Shown here piece after piece: positions 20,735 through 32,199 of a stretch of DNA of 64,000 bases. The notes under the pieces were generated by a model. That model ran no database searches and had not been told where the DNA came from. It was given only the letters and a program-made list of their open reading frames with translations. Source of the DNA: Halocaridina rubra (taxonomy: Eukaryota; Arthropoda; Malacostraca; Decapoda; Atyidae); NCBI GenBank assembly GCA_037179515.1, contig JAXCGZ010019163.1:22501-86500 (forward strand), given 5' to 3'. A program made the position numbers and the translations under genes. Within the stretch, counting starts at the first letter, position 1; every line of letters begins with the position of its first letter.

Positions 20735-23700
20735 TCTATCTACCTTGGCTGTCTCCCCCAATTGGGGGGTAGCCGACATAAAAAAAAGAAACAATAAGGG
20801 GATTACTTTGCTCTATGGGCAATGACTAGGGAGCTAGCGACCGTTCAGATGGCACTGCTGGAGTGCCACAGCCCATCCTCCCAGCTCTTCCACAACCTGT
20901 TTTGCTTCATAAATGCCAACTCCCTTCCTCCCCCTACCAAAGGGCTACCTCTGTAAGATGCAGCCCTCTGGTAACAGCAGATGCCCATCAGATCTGCGTC
21001 ACAGTCTCTCACCACTCGTTCCTATTCCTAGCACACTCACTTGCTTCCCTCACATCCATCCTCCTATCATTCAGGGCTCTCCTTACTCCATCCATCCACC
21101 CAAACCTAGGTCTCCCTCTAGCATTTCTCCCATTAACTCTCGCATTTATCACCTTTTTCAGCAGTCTTTCATCATCCATCCTTTCCACATGGCCAAACCA
21201 TCTCAGAACATTCATATCTACTCTGGCTGCAAATTCTCTCCTCACACCCGCTCTTGCTCTCACCACTTCATTCCTAACCCTATCCAACCGAGATACACCA
21301 ATCAGACTCCTCAGGCATTTCATCTCAAACACATTTAGTTTCCGTCTCTCATTTACTTTCATACCCCATAACTCTGATCCATACATCACAGTAGGCACAA
21401 CCACTTTCTCATACAAAACTTTCTTAACATTCATTTCCAACCCTCTATTCTTCATCACTCCTTTCAACGCACCCAACACTTTACATCCTTCGTTAACTCT
21501 ATGACAAACATCTGCTTCCACTCCACCATTTGCAGCTATAACCGAGCCTAAATACTTAAACTGATCAACTTCCTCAAGTGTCTCTCCATTCAACATAACA
21601 TTTAATCCAGCACCATCATCATTTCTTCTACACCTCATAACCTTACTCTTTCCCACATTCACTCGCAACTTCCTTCTCTCACACACCACTCCAAATTCTG
21701 ACACTATCTGACACAGCTCCTCCTCTGAATCTGCCACCACCACAGTATCATCTGCAAACAGCAACTGATTCAGTTCCCACTCGTTATCATCCCCATCTAC
21801 CATTCTCAAACCTCGCCCACGCACTCGCTCCTTCACCTCTCTTACGACTCCGTCAATATACAAATTGAACAGCCATGGTGACATCATACATCCCTGTCTC
21901 AGTTCCACACTCACTGGAAACCACTCACTCACTTCATTCCCTACCCTAACACAAGCTCTACTGCCCTCATACAAACTCTTCACTGCATTCAACAGTTTAC
22001 CATCAGTTCCATATAACCTCAAAACATTCCACATTGCCTCTCTATCAACTCTATCATACGCTTTCACCAGATCCAAAAATGCAAAATACACATCCTTACC
22101 CTCTGCTAAATATTTCTCACATAACTGCCTAACTATAAAAATCTGATCTATACAACCTTTACCTCTTCTAAAGCCACTCTGCGCTTCAGCAATCACATTT
22201 TCTGTCTTATCTCTAATCCTATTAATCAGTATCCTACCATACACTTTTCCTACCACACTCAACCAACTTATACCTCTAAAATTACTGCATTCATACACAT
22301 CTCCCTTACCTTTGTATAGGGACACTATACAAGCAATCACTCATTCCACTGGCACCATTGACAACATAAAGCATATATTAAACACTATCACTAACCATTC
22401 CAATGCAGTCACACCCCCTTCTTTCAACATCTCCGCTCTCACACCATCCATTCCGGGTGCTTTACCAGCTTTCCCTTCATACAATGCCCTTTTCATCTCC
22501 TCTCTTGTAATCTCTCTCTCATTTTCATCTCCCATTACTGGCACTTGAACAACCCCCCCCACTGCCACTATAGCTGCCTCTCTATCTTCCTCAACATTCA
22601 GCAAGCACTCAAAATACTCTGCCCATCTTTTCCTTGCATCGTTCCCTCTTAACATCTGTCCATTCACATCTTTCACTGTCTCTTCCATCCTCGATCCACC
22701 CTCCCTTACTCTCTTCACTTCTTTCCAAAACATCTTTTTATTCTCCTCATATGACCTACTAAAATCCTGTCCCCACCTAACATTTGCCAACCTCTTCTCT
22801 TCCTCTACCTTCCACTTGGTTTCCACTTTTTTCTCCCTATATCTTTCATACTTCTCCCTACTGTTACACTGCAGCCATTCTTCAAAAGCCCTCTTTTTCT
22901 CTTCCACCTTCATTTTCACCCCTTCATTCCACCACTCGCTGCCCCTCCTCATGCCACCTCCAACAAACCTCTTTCCACACACATCACTTGCATTTCCCAC
23001 AAAACATTCTTTCATCAACCCCCATTCCTCCTCTAACTCCCCAACTTCTCTTTCTTTCACCCTGTCATATGTCACTTTCAACCTGTCCTGATATTGCTGT
23101 CTCTTCTCTGGCTTTTTCAACTCTTCCACCTTCACCATTTTCCTTCTACATCCCCCCACTCTATTTCCCCACTCTTTTGCTATTACCACTTTTATTTCAA
23201 CCAAAAAATGATCAGACATCCCAGCAGCCACACATCTATATGCATGCACATCTTTCACTCTACCAATCATGCTCTTTGCTACCAACACATAATCCATCAA
23301 TGCTCTTTCTTTCACTCTTCCATATGCCACTTTCATCCATGTATATTTATTTATTAACTTCTTCTTGAAAAAACTATTACCTATCACCAACTCTTGCTCC
23401 ACACACCTATCTAACATCCTCTAATCATTCCCACCTGGTACCCCATACTTTCCTACAACACCTTCTACCTCTCCATCACCCACTCTGGCATTCAAGTCAC
23501 CCAACACAACTACATAGTTCCTTCTACTCAGACCATCCACACACCTAGGTAACTTATTCCAGAATTCATCCCACTCTTCCTCACTTCTCTCACATCCTGG
23601 CCCATACGCACTAACAAAAGCCCAACATTCCTTATCTATCCTAGCCCTCACCCACATTAGCCTAGATGACACTTCTTTCCATTCCACTACCTCATTTACC

Positions 23701-24105
23701 ATCCATTCACTCAGCAATAATGCCATACCTTCTCTCGCTCTCCCCCTTTCAACCCCAGACACCCTACCTGTCACATCACCAAATGCCTCTTCTCCTTTTC
23801 CTTTCATCTTCGTCTCACACAATGCCAATACATCCATCCTCCTCCTACCAAACATATATCCAATCTCACATCTTTTCCTCTCTATCGTACTACAACCACG
23901 CACATTTAGACACTCCAAAACTAGAGTTTGGGGAGAAGTTGTTTTCCCCTCTACTCCCCTTCTTCTCTGACATCTCGCGGGAGGTTAATACAAGAGGAGG
24001 AATTTCCTGTTCCTTTGCCCCGTCCACTTTTAGTCGCCTCTTACAACATGCAGGGAATACGTTGGGGCTATTCTTTGATGTTGCGCCCACCACCACAGGG
24101 CACAT
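20735..24105 (-). mobile_element. LINE R, RTE-like non-LTR retrotransposon
   Basis: A minus-strand element of about 3.4 kb. The 5' leader (24105 to 23919) starts near TGCCCTGTGGTGGTGGGCGC. One long frame (21009-23918) encodes endonuclease and reverse transcriptase. The 3' tail has a small hairpin, CTACCCCCCAATT with GGGGGAGACAG (20745-20790), and ends in short GTAGATAG-like repeats instead of poly(A), as RTE-clade elements often do. RTE placement is inference from the tail and reverse transcriptase style. Confidence 0.8.
21009..23918 (-). pseudogene. LINE R ORF: endonuclease plus reverse transcriptase
   Basis: The 970-codon frame holds together over 2910 bp with only two internal stops, TAG at 23421-23423 and TGA at 22341-22343. 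The N-terminus is an APE-type endonuclease: MECLNVRGC, LALCETKMKG, VVLGDLNARVGD near 23490, and SDHFLVEIK near 23200. The reverse transcriptase begins near 22345-22470 with KAPGMDGVRAEMLKEGG. It continues with SLYKGKGDVYECSNFRGIS, AFLDLVKAYDRVDREAMW (near 22070), LRQGCMMSPWLFNLYIDG (near 21880) and the catalytic FADD at 21747-21758. A C-terminal GRPRFGWMDGVRRAL segment lies near 21100. It would nick DNA and copy its own RNA at the break. Only two substitutions separate it from an open frame, so it is young or was recently active. Confidence 0.85.
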
Positions 24106-24143
24106 ACATATAGAAACAAATAAATCAAAACATTAACTAGATA

Positions 24144-24462
24144 CAGAAGGGTCTCGATTTACAATGTCCTCGTGTTATGATGTTCATGGTTAGAACACAT
24201 TTCCCATGATCATTTTGCTTCTATTCTGACAATTATTGGACTGTATTATGTTTCTCAAGCATAAAGCAATTTCTTCTGATGGTAAGAAATGAAAGCCATC
24301 ACTATGGAAATGAAATTAGAGATAGTGCAATGCATGGAAAAGGGAGAAACTTCACTACTGCATTAGCACAAGTGCTTATTTAGATTTGTTCAGACTTACA
24401 CGGAAATTCTGGTTACATCACTTTTCAGGAAAAGAACTATGACGTAAATCGAGGACCTCCTG
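24144..24462 (+). mobile_element. Family A-derived MITE (319 bp)
   Basis: Flanked by TA (24142-24143, 24463-24464). The ends are imperfect inverted partners, CAGAAGGGTCTCGATTTACA and ACGTAAATCGAGGACCTCCTG. The middle still encodes a scrap of the family A helix-turn-helix (AITMEMKLEIVQCMEKGE near 24295-24350), so it is a deletion product of a Tigger, not an unrelated MITE. Confidence 0.75.
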
Positions 24463-24810
24463 TATATACATACACAACAATGCCAACTGACAAATATTCT
24501 TCTGCCACACTCAACAAACTGCTCCACACGCAAAGTTTGTATTTACGTGTATGCATATGGTAATATTGTCAATAAATTCAAATTCAGTCAATAAAAATAG
24601 CCAAATACATAAACAAATAAATAAATAAAATCACTGACTTCATGTATACTTACACAATAATACCACATGACAACGTATTCTTCCGTAAAGTTCGCATTCA
24701 CTATGCAAACCACATAGGTCGAAAAAAGGATTTATTAATAATTTATGGGAGATGCATCGTAACCACAAAACATTGTAAGTCAAGGACATCATATACCAAG
24801 GACCCCCCTG

Positions 24811-25492
24811 TTTAGAATATATTTCATCACTATTTACAAAATAAAATACAGTATTGTAAGGGCATACAATATTATTCCTCACTTATTGTATGTACAAAAA
24901 CATTCATGTTTAGTTACCAAATGTCACCGGATTTCCACTTGTAGTGTAAAATAGGCAGCAACGCTGCTACACAATTAGTCTGAAAAAAGTAGTCCCCTGA
25001 TCAGGGGAACCATTGGGGAATGGGAGGATGCAGTATTACTTCACCTTTTCCTCTCTCACCTTAATTCTAATTCACTGTTGAGTTGTATTTTAAAAGGGGA
25101 CTTCATTTGTCTCAAAACATTTCAATGGTATACGGAAAGCGTGAGTAAAGAAAAGTGGGCTTTCTGCTATTCTACTCTACAACATGTAGCTCCTTATATT
25201 CCCAGATTCCTTTCCTCAAATTACACTCCCAAAATAAGGATTCCTCACTTCCACTTTCCCAAGAAGTCTAACCAGCCTTATTCTTTTATGCTATAGAAGG
25301 TGGGGGTAGGAACACATTGGAAAAAAGCACTGGCTAAAATCCTATAGGAGGGATTACTAGATTAAATATGTTATTCTCACAGAATTCGTATAAGTACATT
25401 TGCAATGATTTGCTAGTCATCAATTCAAGTTATGTGACTATAATAAAATTTAATAATGGATGTCTTAACGAATACATAAAATATACATACAG
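24811..25492. other. No gene recognised
   Basis: About 680 bp without transposon words that I recognise. A 72-codon frame at 25078-25296 has no known domain. No credible exon was found on either strand. Confidence 0.4.
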
Positions 25493-25600
25493 AAGCTCCC
25501 CTACTTACGAACGACTGAGTCACGAACATTCACAGATATGAAAATAAGCCTACCCAATATCCACCCATGCAATAATGTATATATAACTGAAGTGTACTGT
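25493..25600 (+). mobile_element. Single Tigger-like terminus of another family (F)
   Basis: CAGAAGCTCCCCTACTTACG follows TA and is continued by AACGACTGAGTCACGAACAT. The style (terminal CAG and repeated ACGAAC) is that of Tigger ends, but no partner end was found nearby. It abuts the tail of family B copy B3. Confidence 0.35.
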
Positions 25601-25934
25601 ATTGGTATTGACATGAGATACTCATGTACATAGGTATTTTACAATTATTTTTACGTTTACTGTATAAACCCTCCCTGTACTGGTAACAAACCACCCATTA
25701 CTTCATAAATAACAGCATTCAAGCATAAATTTATATGAAAGTGATAGATAAACTTACTGTGAATGAGGTGGTAATGACATGACATACTCATGTACATAGG
25801 TATTTTACAATTATTTTTACGTTTACTGTATAAACCCTCCCTGCACTGTTAAAAAACCACCCTTTACTTTATAAATAACAGCATGCAACATAAATTTATA
25901 TGTACGTGATAGGTAAACTTACCATGAATGATAT

Positions 25935-26117
25935 AAACTTATATAAACTTTATTTCCATTTTACAATGGGTATTCGTCAGCCAGGACAAGCCCCAACCCC
26001 CCACTGTGATGTCCACCCACAGCAGTTCCTGCCAGTAAACAGCTTAAACTCTCGGTCTTGGACGGGGACCGATCTTTCGACCTCGTGAATGCGAAGTCAG
26101 CGCGTTACCACTGAGTT
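25935..26117 (-). mobile_element. SINE-T copy, minus strand
   Basis: Plus strand reads AAACTTTATTTCCATTTTAC at the tail side and GCGTTACCACTG at the head side. The body is nearly the same as the copy at 46906-47098. It inserted in the 3' part of B3. Confidence 0.85.
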
Positions 26118-26164
26118 TGTAGACGCCAGAGGAAATAATTCCGCAGCCAATAACAGCTTTTTAC

Positions 26165-26327
26165 GGCTGTTATTCATTGAGGCCAAAATAGCGGCCGACA
26201 TCCGTAAACCTTTTTCCTTCTTTCAACATACCTAAGAGTTTCACCATATCTGTTATGGTTAACATCCTCCTTTGCCGCTTAGGCTCACTACCAGAAGCCT
26301 TAGAAGATGAAGGATGGTGGGAGGCAT
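26165..26327 (-). pseudogene. Transposase N-terminus of B3 fused to its 3' UTR
   Basis: The minus strand encodes PSSSKASGSEPKRQRRMLTI, DMVKLLGMLKEGKRFTDVG and RYFGLNE, then a TAACAGCCGTAAAAAGCTGT stretch. The latter matches sequence just past the stop codon of the complete gene (57285-57320), so nearly the whole coding region was removed by one internal deletion. A one-base loss after ATGCCTCCC (26325-26327 start) also shifts the frame. Confidence 0.75.
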
Positions 26328-27391
26328 TGCAAAGGTTAAAATACGCGAGTAAAAAAATCACAAGCAAAACGTATTAATAAGCACAACGTGAACGGCGCAC
26401 ATGTGAGTTAGACTGAACGAGTGAGGCGAGACAATGGAAGATGGTGGGAGAACCAAACTTTAATGAAAAACCCAATCAGACCCCATGATACAGATCTCTC
26501 ACTCTTTCAGCCAATAGCATTCCATGAACTATCTCACGTACGTGCGAGTCTTTGTCCGAAACGCTGATACCGGTATCGTATTTCACATGGTGCAATACTG
26601 TTAGTATTTATGTTTTTTACTATTTTTTACTGTTTTATTATTCTTAGGCTAAGAAATACGTTTTTTATCAATAAAATCATGAAACTACTGGAAATTTTAA
26701 TATATATGCTAGCTCACGTAGGTGCGACTCCAATACATTGTACGCTATCGGACAGTATTTCACATGATGCAATACTGTGAGTTATATATCTAAATTTATG
26801 TTTTTACTATTTTTTACTGTTTTATTACTCTTAGGCTAGGAAATACTTGTTTTATCAATAAAGTAATGAAAATTTCAATATGTACTAGCTCACGTAGGTG
26901 TGAACCTTTTCGTTTTCCAAAACGCTGATACCGGTATTGTATTTTACATGGTGCAATACTGTTAGTATTTATGGTTTTTACTATTTTATACTGTTTTATT
27001 ATTCTTAGGCTAAGAAATAGGTTTTTTTATCAATAAAATCATGAAACTACTGGAAATTTTAATATATGCTAGCTCACGTAGGTGTGACCTTTTGCATTTT
27101 CCGAAACGCTGATACCGGTATCGTACTTTCTATGGTGCAGAGTTACATGTTCAAATTTATGTTTTTTTTACTATTTCTTACTGTTTTATTATTCGTAGGC
27201 TGGGAAATAAAAAAATTTTATCAATTGAATAATGACATTTTTTTTTTCAATAAAAAAATGAAAATACTGAAAATGTTTATTTTTTTAATATTTTAATATT
27301 TTTGCATATACCCCCCACAAAAAAAATTGCCAAAAAAAATCGCAATACACTGAATTCGTGAGGGAAGAAACGCGATAGAGCGAAGGATCAC

Positions 27392-28190
<799 letters not shown>

Positions 28191-28204
28191 TGAAGGTATT
28201 AGGA

Positions 28205-31200
28205 TGCAACTAGGACTGGTCCAGACAGTTCCAGGTTGAATCTTCCTTCAGGACGGTTCTTTCCTCATGCCTACATCTACACTGAATATTCTGGCATATT
28301 CATTACACATCTCTTGCTATTCCATTACATTTGACAAGTCACAACATTCTGCACATCTGTCTCTTTTACTTTCCTTTTCCTCACATTTTGTCATTATTTA
28401 TGGAAGGTTCACAACTAATGGCCCCCAGTACCCGGCATAGTGGGGTGCGAAGAATCTCCGGGGTTCGTGTTGACTCCACCATTGGCTTGAGGGCAGACAC
28501 GCCTGGTGGTAGTAATGGTTCTGCTCTTAACCTTGCACCTCCTAATAGATCTGCTTCTTTCACTCTTCACTATTCAAACATTCGTGGGCTGTACTCTAAT
28601 CTTTCGTCTGTGGAACAGCACTTGGGCTCTTTCCTCCCTAACCTCCTCCTCCTATCTGAAACCCAGTTGTCTATACATGCTTCCACTGACCCTTTCCAAA
28701 TCTCCCACTATAATCTGTATACTCGTTTTCGTTCCAAAGGTGGGGTCTGTGCTTACTGCAACATTAACACTCCTACTGTGAGGCTCATGGACCTTGAATC
28801 TCCTGACTTTGATGTTCTCTGGCTAAAAGTCTATCTCTCCACTACCACTATCATCCTTTGCTTCTGCTACTGTTCTCCAAACTCCACCGAGTTTGTATCT
28901 TTCTTTGAATATCTCTCCTCGTGCCATGAGTCCTTGCTATCTTCTCACCCACATGCCGAAGTTCTCTACATTGGAGACTTCAATGTACACCACAGCGAGT
29001 GGCTTCATTCTTCTCACACTGATGTGGGATGAAGCGAGGCTCTTGCTTTCTCTATTACTCATGATCTGGAGCAAATTATTAAACATCCTACTCGTGGTCC
29101 TGATCGTCACGAACATGCTGCTAACATTCTTGACCTTTTTTTTTACTTCTAACCCTTAAAACTACTCTTATTCCGTGCTTTCCCCTCTTGGTAAATCTGA
29201 CCACTCCATGATCTCTGTCTCTTCCATTTTCGCTCCCCCTCCACCAATCCCTCCTACTCAACGCCGCCTTTGGCACTTCGAGCGAACTCAATATGAAAAT
29301 TTGCGTAACTTTCTCTTTGACTTTCCATGGGATGACTACTGCTTTCGGTCCCGCGACCCTGATCGGGTAGCTGTAAAAGTTGCCGAGATCATGACCGCGG
29401 GAATGGAGGCGTACATCCCCTCTTCTACAAAAACTTTCTCTCCCCCTAAACCTTGGTTTGACCGTGCCTGCTCCATGGCTATCCAGGCTAGGAATCAGGC
29501 TCACCGATCTTACCAAGCCTCTCCTTCCGATTTAACTCGCTCTGCTTTTATTATAGCTAGGAATCGCTGTACAGCTCAGATTCGAAGGTCTAAGGCTTCC
29601 TTTATAAGAAGGAAAGTTGATGACCTTAACTCCTCTCCCACTGACAAATGCTTCTGGTCCTTAGCCAAAAACCTCTCCAAAAACTTCTGTAACTCAAGCT
29701 TTCACCCTCTCATTCGTTCTGATGGTTCTATAGCTTGCTCTCCCACTGACAAAGCCACTCTCTTTGGCTCTCATTTTTCTGCCAACTCTTCTATCAACGA
29801 TTCCAGCACACCTGTTCCTCAGTCTTTTCCCCTCTCTAACCCTATGCCCTCCCTTATCCTTTCTTCACGCAAAGTTCATAAGGTTCTTCGCTCTCTAAAG
29901 ACAAACAAGGCATCTGGTCCCGATGGTATCCCTGCAAGGTTCCTTAAGGAATTTGCAGATGAACTGGCTCCCGTGCTTTGCCGTCTTTTTCGCCTCATTC
30001 TGTCAACCAGTATCTATCCTTCATCTTGGAAGCATGCTCTAGTTCAACCTGTTCCTAAGAAGGGTGACCGCTCTATTCCTTCTAACTACCGACCTATTGC
30101 TCTAACCTCCTCTATTGCTAAAGTTTTTGAATCTTTGCTCAATGCTTACTTCTTGAAACGCCTTGAATCTAACTCACTTATCTCCGATCACCAGTACGGC
30201 TTCCGCAAGGCAAGATCCACTGGTGATCTCCTGTCCTATCTTACTCATGTATGGTCATCTTCTCTGAGGAACTATGGGGAATCCTTTGTCGTCGCCCTTG
30301 ATATCTCTAAGGCTTTTGACAGAGTCTGGCACAAGGCTCTATTGGCCAAACTCCCTGCCTACGGCTTTACCCCTTCTTTCTGTTCTCTGATTTCCAGTTT
30401 TCTTACTGACCGTTCTATATCTGTAGTTGTTGATGGCGCGACATCTAGCCCTTTCTCTGTGTCCAGTGGTGTTCCACAGGGCTCTGTTCTTTCACCTACT
30501 CTCTTCCTTCTCTTCATCAATGATCTTCTACAGTCCCCATCTTCCTCTCTTCTTCATGCCTTTGCCGATGACTCTACCCTTCACTTTTCCTCTGCCTTTT
30601 CTTCACAACCTTCATCTGTTACTCGTAATCAATCTCGTATCACTCTTTCTTCTACTCTTAACTCCGATTTGCAGAGAGTATCTGAATGGGGCACTCAAAA
30701 TTTAGTTAAATTCAATGCCTCCAAGACACAGTTTCTGGCTATCTCTTTATCTTCTTCTCCTCCAGATAACCCTATTGTCTTCGAAACTAATGAAATTTAC
30801 CCTCTTAACTCTATCAATATATTAGGAATCCATATAGCCTCTAACTTGTCTTGGAGGAATCACATAATCCAAATTTCTAAATCTTCATCCAAAAAATTGG
30901 GGGTTTTGTTTCGTTTTCGTTATTACTTTTCCTCATTGCAGTTACTTAAAATTTACAAAGGTCTTATCCGCCCCTGCTTAGAATACTGCTCACACATCTG
31001 GGGTGCTTCTTCCTTTACTTATCTTCTTGATAGGGTTCAATCTAAGGCAGTCAGACTTATTAATGATCCTTCTCTTACTTCTAACTTGGATTCTCTCTCT
31101 CTTCGCCGTAAGGTATCTTCCCTTTCGCTTTTCTATCGCTACTACTTCCATCGCTGCTCTGATGAGTTGGCGAGTTGCATCCCTCCTCCACTGCCGAGGC

Positions 31201-31602
31201 CGCGTAACACTCGCCAAGCGGCCTCATCTCACAGGTACTGTGTCGAGATTTGTAGCTCGCGGATTGGTCGGTGCAGCGACTGCTTCTTCCCATCTACCTC
31301 CAGACTCTGGAACTCTCTTCCTCCTTCTGTCTTTCCTAGTTCTTATGACCTTTCATCCTTCAAAAAGCAGATCTATCGTCATCTCAGAGCCTAGTCCTCC
31401 ATATCTCTGGGTCCTCTTTACTTTGACTGTTTTTTCTGTCTGTCGTTTTCCTTTGTGTGACATTACCTCATCTCTGCCTTGCCCTTAACTTTTTCTTTTC
31501 CTTCGTCTTGGTATTTTCTCGTGCCCGGGCCTTTGTCGATGAGGGCAGTTTCTGCCTGTCCCGGTGTCACACTCTTAAAAAAAAAAAAAAAAAAAAAAAA
31601 GG
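28205..31602 (+). mobile_element. LINE J, jockey/I-like non-LTR retrotransposon
   Basis: The 5' region (about 28205-28400) is followed by endonuclease and reverse transcriptase coding (28331-31394), a 3' UTR containing GTCGATGAGGGCAGTTTC and CCCGGTGTCACACTCTT, and a tail of about 22 A (31579-31600). The ends are the source of the short SIDE-J retroposons in this window. The jockey/I clade name is inference from the general style of the protein. Confidence 0.8.
28331..31394 (+). pseudogene. LINE J ORF: endonuclease plus reverse transcriptase
   Basis: Endonuclease part: LHYSNIRGLYSNLSSVEQHL (28565), LLLLSETQLS, DVLWLKVYLS, VLYIGDFNVHHSEW near 28970, then KSDHSMISV near 29200. A TGA at 29030-29032 and a frame change in the T run near 29138 split it. 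The second frame, 29175-31394 (739 residues), is otherwise open. It has KTNKASGPDGIPARFLKEF (29905), KKGDRSIPSNYRPIALTSSI (30060), ALDISKAFDRVWHKALLAKL (30297), SGVPQGSVLSPTLF (30465) and the catalytic FADD at 30561-30572. The C-terminal region has the usual GASSFTYLLDRVQSKAVRL and RLWNSLPPSVF segments. It would act at target DNA to copy its RNA. Two lesions make it inactive as read. Confidence 0.85.
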
Positions 31603-32195
31603 CTGCTTTTTAATACAAAATCTGATATCAACTCTCTTTCTCCATCCTTTTTTTCTCATCATTTATCACCTCCTTGCTATGTTCTTTCTTCCTTTTCTTC
31701 CCCTCTTTTCCACCCCTTCTCCCTATCCTGGCTTCCCTCCTTCCAATTACATGTATTCATATTTCAACAAGATACATGAGTGTCACTCGTATCATACTTT
31801 GGATGGTTACTTTCGGAATGTCGATCATTCAATCTCTGCATGATTGCTTTCTGGTTAAGATTGGAGCGTCTCTGCGACTAATTCATATGGAGTACCATTT
31901 TGTCAATTTTGGATAGAAACTGTAATGTATGTCTTCCTCAATTTTCAAAAATGGATAGATGGAACACGGAAAAAGTACCTTCTGCCAAGAACACACTGAA
32001 AATATTAATAATAATAATGAAAACGAAAAACGAAGGAAGGAGGAGCGTAGGCCTGAAAGGGTACTATGTAGCAAAAGCAGAAAAGTTACAATATATTCAG
32101 CAAACCTCACCCTCACCCCCAACCCCAAAAAATTATGAAAAAAAAATATCTAGAAAGTGTTAGTCGGTCTGTGCCTTAGCTCTGTGTGCATGTGT
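31603..32195. other. No gene recognised
   Basis: About 590 bp between the LINE J poly(A) tail and the CR1-like array. Pyrimidine-rich then AT-rich, no shared repeat seen. Short frames here have no domain. Confidence 0.4.
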
Positions 32196-32199
32196 GTGT

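Larger units (their letters stand above)
18424..24810 (-). mobile_element. Tigger family A copy A4, interrupted by LINE R and a MITE
   Basis: The right-hand end on the gene's strand is at 18424 (CAGGGGGTCCTTGAGCTAC, after TA). The matching other end is at 24810, whose reverse complement is CAGGGGGGTCCTTGGTATA. Family A transposase occupies 18600-20535 and family A sub-terminal repeats flank it (20590-20735, 24465-24780). The block 20735-24105 is LINE R and 24144-24462 is a MITE, so about 3.7 kb was added after A4 landed. Confidence 0.7.

Noticed and set aside
22784..23368. 194-codon plus-strand frame rich in Ser, Pro and Leu
   Set aside because: It is the antisense of the LINE R coding frame, which has recognisable domains on the other strand. 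The same applies to 20863-21504.
31578..31602. Poly(A) run as evidence of a processed host mRNA
   Set aside because: It directly follows the 3' UTR of LINE J and is the LINE's own tail.
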